Source of the DNA: Proteus terrae
Lineage (GTDB): Bacteria; Pseudomonadota; Gammaproteobacteria; Enterobacterales; Enterobacteriaceae
DNA: 64,000 nucleotides
Direction: 5' to 3'
NCBI RefSeq assembly: GCF_003144325.1
Contig: NZ_PENS01000011.1
Location: forward strand, 62,001 to 126,000
A program made the position numbers and the translations under genes. Position 1 is the first letter of the stretch; the number at the start of each line of letters is the position of its first letter. Positions 56,896 to 64,000 of the stretch are shown here, piece by piece. The notes beneath the pieces are model-generated. The model searched no databases and had not been told where the DNA came from. It was given only the letters and a program-made list of their open reading frames with translations.

Positions 56896-58290
56896 TTGAA
56901 TAAGAAACTTGGCTTAATATCACTCACCGCATTAGTATTAAGCTCAATGGTTGGTGCAGGTGTATTCAGTTTGCCTCAAAATATGGCCGAAGTTGCCAGC
57001 CCTGCCGCATTGATTATTGGCTGGGTGATAACAGGCATTGGTATCCTCTTTCTTGCTACATCTTTATTACTCCTCTCTCGCCTTCGGCCTGATCTTGATG
57101 GTGGTATTTTTACCTATGCAAAAGAAGGATTTGGTGAGTTCATTGGTTTTTGTTCAGCATGGGGTTATTGGGTTTGTGCTGTCGTTGCTAACGTTTCTTA
57201 TCTTGTTATTGTCTTTGCTGCCTTTAGTTTTTTTACAGACACACAAGAGAACGTCATTTTTGGTGATGGAAATACATGGCAAGCATTAATTGGTGAGTCA
57301 ATCTTACTTTGGGTTGTTCATTTTCTTGTTCTACGGGGTGTTCAAACTGCAGCCAGTATTAATTTAATGGCAACAATGGCAAAGCTACTTCCTTTAGGAT
57401 TATTTGTTATTGTCGCCCTATTAGCTTTCAATATGGATATATTTACCCTTGATTTTAAAGGTGTAAATCTAGGTGTCCCAGTTTGGGATCAAGTCAAAAA
57501 TACCATGCTGATCACGCTGTGGGTATTTATTGGTATTGAAGGCGCAGTTGTTGTTTCCGCAAGAGCTAAAAACCGTCGTGATGTTGGTTTAGCAACAGTA
57601 CTTGCCGTTGTCATCGCATTGATTATCTATATTCTTGTAACTTTGTTATCACAAGGTTTAGTTACCCAAGCAGAATTGGCGGTGATGAAAAACCCATCAA
57701 TGGCACCACTACTTGTTCAACTTATTGGTAACATGGGCGAGATAATTATTGCAGCAGGCCTTATTCTTTCTGTATGTGGTGCTTATTTAAGCTGGACAAT
57801 TATGGCCGCGGAAGTACCGTATATTGCAGCACTACATCACTCTTTCCCGAAACAATTAGGGAAACAGAATAAAAATGATGCTCCTTCAGCTTCGTTATGG
57901 TTTACCAATTGTGCCGTTCAATTCTCTTTAGTTTTAATTTGGCTGACAGGAAGTAACTACAACACATTACTGACTATTGCATCAGAGATGATCCTGGTTC
58001 CTTACTTCCTCGTAGGTGCATTTTTATTTAAAGTAGCAATTGCTCGCAGTAGTCGTGCTTTATTGTTAATTGCCATACCGGCAAGTTTATATGGTTTATG
58101 GTTACTTTATGCATCAGGTGTTATTAATTTATTACTCTCTGTTGTTCTGTATGCACCAGGTATTCTGATGTTTTTATATACACGCAAACAATATAAAGAT
58201 AAAAAACCGCTGCTTTTAAGTGAGAAAATTCTGTTAGCTCTTGTCTTATTTGGCGCTATTCCAGCATTGGGTTACTTAACTATTTACTAA
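56896..58290 (+). CDS. ydgI: APC-family basic amino acid antiporter, YdgI/ArcD-like
   Basis: This 464-residue membrane protein has about 12 hydrophobic segments and is strongly similar to E. coli YdgI (LSSMVGAGVFSLPQNMAEVASPAALIIGW at the N-terminus; SVCGAYLSWTIMAAEVP near 290). This group is related to arginine:ornithine antiporters. The start is a TTG with AGG about ten bases upstream; it matches the family N-terminus. It follows ydgH and its terminator, so it probably has its own promoter. Confidence 0.9.
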   Translation: MNKKLGLISLTALVLSSMVGAGVFSLPQNMAEVASPAALIIGWVITGIGILFLATSLLLLSRLRPDLDGGIFTYAKEGFGEFIGFCSAWGYWVCAVVANVSYLVIVFAAFSFFTDTQENVIFGDGNTWQALIGESILLWVVHFLVLRGVQTAASINLMATMAKLLPLGLFVIVALLAFNMDIFTLDFKGVNLGVPVWDQVKNTMLITLWVFIGIEGAVVVSARAKNRRDVGLATVLAVVIALIIYILVTLLSQGLVTQAELAVMKNPSMAPLLVQLIGNMGEIIIAAGLILSVCGAYLSWTIMAAEVPYIAALHHSFPKQLGKQNKNDAPSASLWFTNCAVQFSLVLIWLTGSNYNTLLTIASEMILVPYFLVGAFLFKVAIARSSRALLLIAIPASLYGLWLLYASGVINLLLSVVLYAPGILMFLYTRKQYKDKKPLLLSEKILLALVLFGAIPALGYLTIY

Positions 58291-58493
58291 AGATAATCTG
58301 AGGGGTACTGAAAAACAGTACCTCTCGGCCTCTCTTCTCTTCAAAAAAATTCCCCTTAAGTCAAAAACCTCCCTTGCTAAGCTGTTATTTTTTACACGGA
58401 TGGTTAGGTGTGTATAAATCAAGAACTATATAGTATGTTGTAACTAATATATAGATAACTATTAATTAGTAAGGTAATAAAAAACCCACGAGA

Positions 58494-58512
58494 AGCATAA
58501 ATTCCCGTGGGT
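58494..58512 (-). terminator. Terminator after hrpA
   Basis: ACCCACG and CGTGGGT form a seven-base stem with a short loop; on the minus strand it is followed by six T. It lies about 20 bases beyond the hrpA stop codon. Confidence 0.85.
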
Positions 58513-58532
58513 CTAAATATATGATAGTTTGA

Positions 58533-61500
58533 TTAATTGAAACTGATTTGTTCTATCGCCTGCAATATACGTTTATCTGATATTGGATATGGAGTCCCTA
58601 TCTGTTGAGCAAATAGGCTTACTCTTAGCTCTTCTATCATCCAACGAATATTTTGCACTTCTTCTTGTTGCTTTTGTTTCTCGGTTAGTTTGCCTAACCA
58701 CTGTTGCCACTGCTGAATAACATTTTCAACTCGACTCATTTGCGCCCGATCGCGATTAGGATCAATAGCTAGTTTTTCCATTCGTTTTTCAATTGCACTC
58801 AAATAACGAGGAATATCCGCAAGGCGTTTCCATCCATGAGAGGTAACAAAACCAGGAAAAACTAACTGACCAAGTTGAGCTTTAATATCAGATAATGCAA
58901 AAGCAACGCTAATATCCACCCGCCCTTTTAAACGCTTATTAATAGCAAATACTTGAGTTAAAATCGCTTCAACTTGTTTTGCTATTTCAACCACAGCATC
59001 GTTTAGTTCACCTCTGACATATTCTTGCAGTTTTTGATATTCATCTTCTTGCCAAATTAAACCACCATAAGACGACATCAGTTTATCAACACCACAAGCA
59101 ATACAATCATCAATCAGCTCCAACACTTTGCCATAAGGGTTAAAGTAAAGACCAAGTTTTGCTTTATTAGGTAATTTTTCATGCAGATATTTAATAGGTG
59201 ACGGAATATTTAATAATAATAATCGTCTTACCCCTTCCCACATTGAAGCTTGCTGTTCAGATTCTGTTTCAAAAAGCTTAATACCCACACTGTTTTTTTC
59301 ATCCACGAGTGCAGGATAAGCTTTCACTGAATAGCCACCCCGTTTTTGCTCATAACGCTGAGGCAAATCACCAAAACTCCAAATATGTAAATCTTGTTGT
59401 TCAATACCATCATCGGCGACTGCTGATAATGTTTCTTGCACTTTTTCCTTTAAGTTCTCTTTTAATTTATTGAGATCTTTACTTTCTGCCAGCGTTTTAT
59501 TTTTTTCGCCAACAACACGGAATGTCATTTTTAAGTGATCAGCGACTTGGTCAAGCTGCCAGCTTTCTCTATCGACAGTCACTCCTGTCATACGGCGCAA
59601 CTCTTTTTCAAGCCTATCGAGTAAATCACCTTCAACTTGAGGTACACGCTCTAAAAATGCAGAAGCATAATTAGGCGCTGGTACAAAATTACGACGGATA
59701 GGTTTTGGTAGTGACTTAATTAAAGCCACAATCAATTCATGGCGAATACCTGGAATTTGCCAGTCAAAACCTTCGTCTTTTACCTGATTCAAAATAGGTA
59801 ATGGAATATGAACAGTGACACCATCAGCCGCAGTACCCGGTTCAAATTGATAGGTTAAGCGTAATTTTAAATTATCTTGGTGCCAATAATTTGGATAATC
59901 TAGCGCACTAACACGTTTAGCATCATCTTTGATAAGCATACTTTTTTCAAAGTTAAGCAGATCAGGTGATGCCTTTTGTGCCTCTTTCCACCATTTATCA
60001 AAATGACGAGACGAAACGACATCCTGAGGTATTCGTTGATCGTAGAACGTAAACATTGTTTCATCATCAACAAGAATGTCTCGACGACGAGATTTATGCT
60101 CTAACTCTTCAACTTCTGTGCGTAATTTTAAATTGTCACGGAAAAATACATGGCGAGTTTGCCAATCTCCCTCCACTAACGCGTGGCGAATAAAAAGCTC
60201 ACGACATAAAAGTGGATCAATTTGACTGTAATTAATAGGTCGAGAAGCTACAATTGGTAAACCATACAGGGTGACTTTTTCATTAGCCATTACAGCGCCT
60301 TGCGCTTTTGACCAATGAGGTTCGCTATATTGATGTTTCACCAAATGTTCAGCGATAGGTTCTATCCATTCAGGTTCAACGCGTGCTGCAATTCTTCCCC
60401 ATAGACGAGATGTCTCGACTAGCTCTGCCACCATTGTCCATTTTGGTGGTTTTTTAAATAAACCTGACCCCGGATAAATAGAAAAACGGGCATTTCTTGC
60501 GCCAGTGAATTCTTGTTTATCTGCATCTTTTTGCCCAATATGTGACAACAAGCCACTTAACAACGCAACGTGAACACTTCTAAAATCAGCAGGCTCACTA
60601 TTAACAGGGAACCCTAACTCTTTAACAACTTGTCGCAACTGTGTATAAACATCTTGCCATTCCCTTACTCGCATAAAGTTTAAGAATTCTTGGCGACACA
60701 ATTTTCTAAATTGAGATTGGCTCAACTCTTTTTGCTGAGTTTTTAAATAATCCCACATATTTAAAAAAGATAAGAAGTCAGAGTCTTTATCTTGGAAGCG
60801 TCGATGCTTTTCATCAGAGGCTTGCTGTTTATCCATTGGTCTTTCGCGCGGATCTTGAATCGAAAGTGCGGATGTAATGATCATCAACTCTTTCACTGCG
60901 CCATATTTACGCGCTTCAAGTACCATTCTCGCTAAACGAGGATCGATAGGAAGTTGTGCAAGTTGTTTCCCCATTGGAGTTAAACGATAAGCACCATTGT
61001 GGTCAGTTTCGTTTTGTAACGCGCCTAGTTCCTCTAATAAACGAACACCATCTTGAATATTGCGTTTATCTGGTGGCTGCACAAATGGGAAAGCACTAAT
61101 ATCACCTAACCCTATCGACGTCATTTGTAAAATAACAGATGCAAGATTAGTTCTTAATATTTCAGGATCAGTAAACTCAGAGCGAGAAATAAAATCATCT
61201 TCTGAATAAAGACGAATACAAATACCGTCAGAAACACGACCACAACGCCCTTTTCTTTGATTTGCCGAAGCTTGAGAAATAGGCTCAATTGGAAGCCGTT
61301 GTACTTTAGTACGATAACTATAACGGCTAACACGCGCAAAGCCGGTATCAATAACGTACTTAATACCAGGTACAGTTAATGACGTTTCGGCGACGTTAGT
61401 CGCTAAAATAATACGTCTACCGTTATGAGGATGAAATATTCGATTCTGTTCACTGTTAGATAAACGGGCAAATAAAGGTAATACTTCCGTATGGCGAAGT

Positions 61501-62429
61501 TGTAATTTATTCAACGCATCAGCAGTGTCGCGAATTTCGCGCTCACCACTCATAAAAATAAGAATATCACCCGCACTTTCTCTGCTTAATTCATCAATAG
61601 CATCAACAATACCATCGGTCATATCCTTATCACTATCAAGTTCGTCACCACCAATAGGACGATATCTAACTTCAACAGGATAAGTTCGACCTGACACCTC
61701 AATAATAGGTGCTTGATTAAAATGTTTAGAAAAACGTTCAGGATCGATGGTTGCAGAAGTAATAATAACTTTTAAATCAGGGCGTTTAGGTAATAGCTGT
61801 TTTAAATAACCAAGAATAAAATCGATATTTAAACTGCGTTCATGGGCTTCATCAATAATGATAGTGTCATATTGAAGTAACAGCTTATCTTGCTGTAATT
61901 CTGCCAATAAAATACCATCTGTCATTAACTTGACGAGAGTATTATCGCCAACATGGTCACTAAAGCGAACCTTATAACCTACAGATTCTCCTAATGTACT
62001 TTTTAACTCATGAGCGATACGTTCAGCTACTGACCGTGCAGCTAAACGGCGAGGCTGTGTATGACCAATGAAACCTTTGATCCCTCGTCCTAATTCAAGA
62101 CAAATTTTAGGGATCTGTGTTGTTTTACCTGAGCCAGTTTCCCCTGCAATAATAACGACTTGGTTATCTCTTATTGCATTATAAATGGCATCTTTCTTTT
62201 GGCTAACAGGAAGGTTTTCTGGGTAAGTAATTTCAGGACAATTGGCACGGCGGCGAATTATCATCTGTTGTGCTGTTGTAATATCGTCTTTAATTGCACT
62301 TAATACCGCTTGTTTAGACTCTTCATTATTAATTTTAGCGACGCCACGTAGACGTTTTCTTAATCGTTGCTGCTCCCGCAACGATAATTGCTCTATTTCT
62401 TGATAGAGTGTGGCAGATGATAATGTCAC
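58533..62429 (-). CDS. hrpA: ATP-dependent RNA helicase HrpA
   Basis: This 1298-residue DEAH-box helicase has Walker A GETGSGKT at 96-103, DEAH at 193-196, the SAT motif (ITSATIDPERF) and the QRKGRCGR motif near 390. The long C-terminal region contains the helicase-associated and OB-fold domains. Length and motifs match E. coli HrpA (1300), which acts on mRNA processing and ribosome rescue. It is alone and divergent from azoR, as in E. coli. Confidence 0.97.
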   Translation of the reverse strand: MTLSSATLYQEIEQLSLREQQRLRKRLRGVAKINNEESKQAVLSAIKDDITTAQQMIIRRRANCPEITYPENLPVSQKKDAIYNAIRDNQVVIIAGETGSGKTTQIPKICLELGRGIKGFIGHTQPRRLAARSVAERIAHELKSTLGESVGYKVRFSDHVGDNTLVKLMTDGILLAELQQDKLLLQYDTIIIDEAHERSLNIDFILGYLKQLLPKRPDLKVIITSATIDPERFSKHFNQAPIIEVSGRTYPVEVRYRPIGGDELDSDKDMTDGIVDAIDELSRESAGDILIFMSGEREIRDTADALNKLQLRHTEVLPLFARLSNSEQNRIFHPHNGRRIILATNVAETSLTVPGIKYVIDTGFARVSRYSYRTKVQRLPIEPISQASANQRKGRCGRVSDGICIRLYSEDDFISRSEFTDPEILRTNLASVILQMTSIGLGDISAFPFVQPPDKRNIQDGVRLLEELGALQNETDHNGAYRLTPMGKQLAQLPIDPRLARMVLEARKYGAVKELMIITSALSIQDPRERPMDKQQASDEKHRRFQDKDSDFLSFLNMWDYLKTQQKELSQSQFRKLCRQEFLNFMRVREWQDVYTQLRQVVKELGFPVNSEPADFRSVHVALLSGLLSHIGQKDADKQEFTGARNARFSIYPGSGLFKKPPKWTMVAELVETSRLWGRIAARVEPEWIEPIAEHLVKHQYSEPHWSKAQGAVMANEKVTLYGLPIVASRPINYSQIDPLLCRELFIRHALVEGDWQTRHVFFRDNLKLRTEVEELEHKSRRRDILVDDETMFTFYDQRIPQDVVSSRHFDKWWKEAQKASPDLLNFEKSMLIKDDAKRVSALDYPNYWHQDNLKLRLTYQFEPGTAADGVTVHIPLPILNQVKDEGFDWQIPGIRHELIVALIKSLPKPIRRNFVPAPNYASAFLERVPQVEGDLLDRLEKELRRMTGVTVDRESWQLDQVADHLKMTFRVVGEKNKTLAESKDLNKLKENLKEKVQETLSAVADDGIEQQDLHIWSFGDLPQRYEQKRGGYSVKAYPALVDEKNSVGIKLFETESEQQASMWEGVRRLLLLNIPSPIKYLHEKLPNKAKLGLYFNPYGKVLELIDDCIACGVDKLMSSYGGLIWQEDEYQKLQEYVRGELNDAVVEIAKQVEAILTQVFAINKRLKGRVDISVAFALSDIKAQLGQLVFPGFVTSHGWKRLADIPRYLSAIEKRMEKLAIDPNRDRAQMSRVENVIQQWQQWLGKLTEKQKQQEEVQNIRWMIEELRVSLFAQQIGTPYPISDKRILQAIEQISFN

Positions 62430-62632
62430 CTTTTATTATCCTTTTTGAGGTTATTCTAATCAAAACTAATGCCCTTATGATATCACATCCGGCTATTGGC
62501 ACATAAAGGCTTGATTAAATTTCTTAGTATATAATTTTATATAATCAATAATTTTGAATAGCATATTCAAAGGATTGTGATGTGATATTTTAAAGATCGG
62601 GTAAACTACTACCAAGTAACAAATTTAAATAA

Positions 62633-63286
<654 letters not shown>

Positions 63287-63643
63287 TAATTTATATTTTT
63301 CTTAAAGCACCTACTTCAGGTGCTTTTTTTATATCTAAATTTTACACTTCACCAAACACAAAGATATGCTAATTTTTCTTTTATAAAAAAATCATTTCTA
63401 ATTTATAATTTAAAAACCTTAATAGCAAGAAAAACCAAATTTAATCAAACTTTCAAAGTAATAATAAAATACAGATTATTTTAATAGCCATATTTTATTG
63501 TTTATTCTTTTATTCATACTACAAATGAATGCTCATATAAAAAACCAATTTGATTTGTAAAAACCAAATTAATAAAATTTAATCGCCTTAAGTAATATAG
63601 AAGTAATTAAATAATTCTCTTAATTCAATAAATGGAACTTACG
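63287..63643. other. AT-rich region upstream of the fimbrial gene
   Basis: Apart from the azoR terminator there are three near-copies of AAAAACCAAATT (63430, 63540, 63559). They may be regulator sites for the fimbrial operon; no gene is seen. Confidence 0.6.
63304..63330 (+). terminator. Terminator after azoR
   Basis: AAAGCACCT and AGGTGCTTT form a nine-base stem with a five-base loop, followed by a T run. It lies 17 bases after the stop codon. Confidence 0.92.
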
Positions 63644-64000
63644 ATGAAAAAAAATATACTCTCATTATTTATTCTATCTACGACTCTTTTATCAATTCAA
63701 TCAAATGCTGCTGAATATACAGAAAAAAATGTAGGAACAATTACAATTAATGGTTCTGTTACACCGAGTCCAAAATGTCAACTAGAGGCAATAAAACCCG
63801 TTGAATTACTACCGGTTCAAGAGAATAACTTTGGTAATGATGATATCGCCAACACTGCATTTCAGCCCCTTTCGATTCAATTTACTAACTGTAAAGACAA
63901 CATTAATAGATTACAATTAAAAATAGAAAAACAAACTAATATGCGTTTGAAAAATTTAGCTGATAATGGTAGCAATGTTGAGGTTGCTATTTTTGATACT
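63644..64000 (+). CDS. Fimbrial-type subunit, partial at window end
   Basis: The first 119 codons are visible and the gene continues past the window. A signal peptide (NILSLFILSTTLLSIQSNA) is followed by a type 1 pilin-like domain: GTITINGSVTPSPKCQ with the first Cys, a second Cys in IQFTNCKDN, forming the usual disulfide. These proteins are exported by the chaperone-usher route. GGAA lies upstream of the ATG. It is probably the first gene of a fimbrial operon; which one cannot be told. Confidence 0.75.
   Translation, partial: MKKNILSLFILSTTLLSIQSNAAEYTEKNVGTITINGSVTPSPKCQLEAIKPVELLPVQENNFGNDDIANTAFQPLSIQFTNCKDNINRLQLKIEKQTNMRLKNLADNGSNVEVAIFDT

Noticed and set aside
58304-58322. Hairpin after ydgI
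   Set aside because: GGTACTG/CAGTACC can pair, but no T tract follows, so a terminator call is not supported.

Overview
The window is AT-rich enterobacterial chromosome. The gene content points to a Proteus species or close relative in the Morganellaceae. The evidence is fnr-uspE next to pntAB and ydgH-ydgI, hrpA next to azoR, a chromosomal type A chloramphenicol acetyltransferase, complete kdpFABCDE, and low-GC codon use throughout. I see no rRNA, tRNA, CRISPR array or insertion sequence. The species call is inference.

Layout. 1-2.5 kb: the end of one DMSO-reductase-type operon (dmsA tail, dmsB, dmsC) and a TorD/DmsD-type chaperone. 2.6-3.8 kb: an ankyrin-repeat gene coupled to a nucleobase deaminase gene. 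4.0-11.9 kb: the high-affinity K+ system kdpFABC with its sensor and regulator kdpDE, preceded by a recognisable KdpE operator. 11.9-15.0 kb: a phage-flavoured pair, a tail-fibre-tip-like protein and a 915-residue glycosidase-like protein. 15.3-20.3 kb: yhiI-rbbA-yhhJ exporter. 21.1-28.1 kb: exported isoaspartyl peptidase, an orphan tyrosine recombinase, AMP nucleosidase, a candidate type III effector, an AEC transporter and a GNAT acetyltransferase. 28.2-32.7 kb: an acyltransferase/PAP2/rifampicin-phosphotransferase-like operon. 33.5-34.2 kb: cat behind a leader peptide and an attenuator hairpin. 34.5-36.7 kb: ahpCF. 36.9-41.1 kb: an exported hypothetical protein, a glycoporin, and a YqjI-type metal-sensing repressor with a small coupled gene. 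41.6-45 kb: a decarboxylase-like protein lacking the PLP lysine, and a quinone oxidoreductase. 45.1-49.9 kb: a second, complete dmsABC operon plus a polyferredoxin gene, with a perfect FNR box upstream. 50.4-58.3 kb: fnr, uspE, pntAB, ydgH, ydgI. 58.5-63.3 kb: hrpA and azoR. The window ends inside a fimbrial subunit gene.

How genes fit together. Anaerobic respiration is the main theme: two S-/N-oxide reductase operons and their likely regulator FNR, which carries its own FNR box. Envelope and stress functions (kdp, ahpCF, uspE, porin, ydgH, fimbria) fill much of the rest.

The most novel items are as follows. (1) A chloramphenicol-type translational attenuator in front of cat. (2) A WEK(I/M)xxFF-like signal on an AT-rich 446-residue protein. 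(3) The acyltransferase-PAP2-dikinase operon. (4) The group II decarboxylase homologue with Gln at the lysine position. (5) The glycosidase-like/phage-tip pair. All functional statements for these five are inference from sequence.
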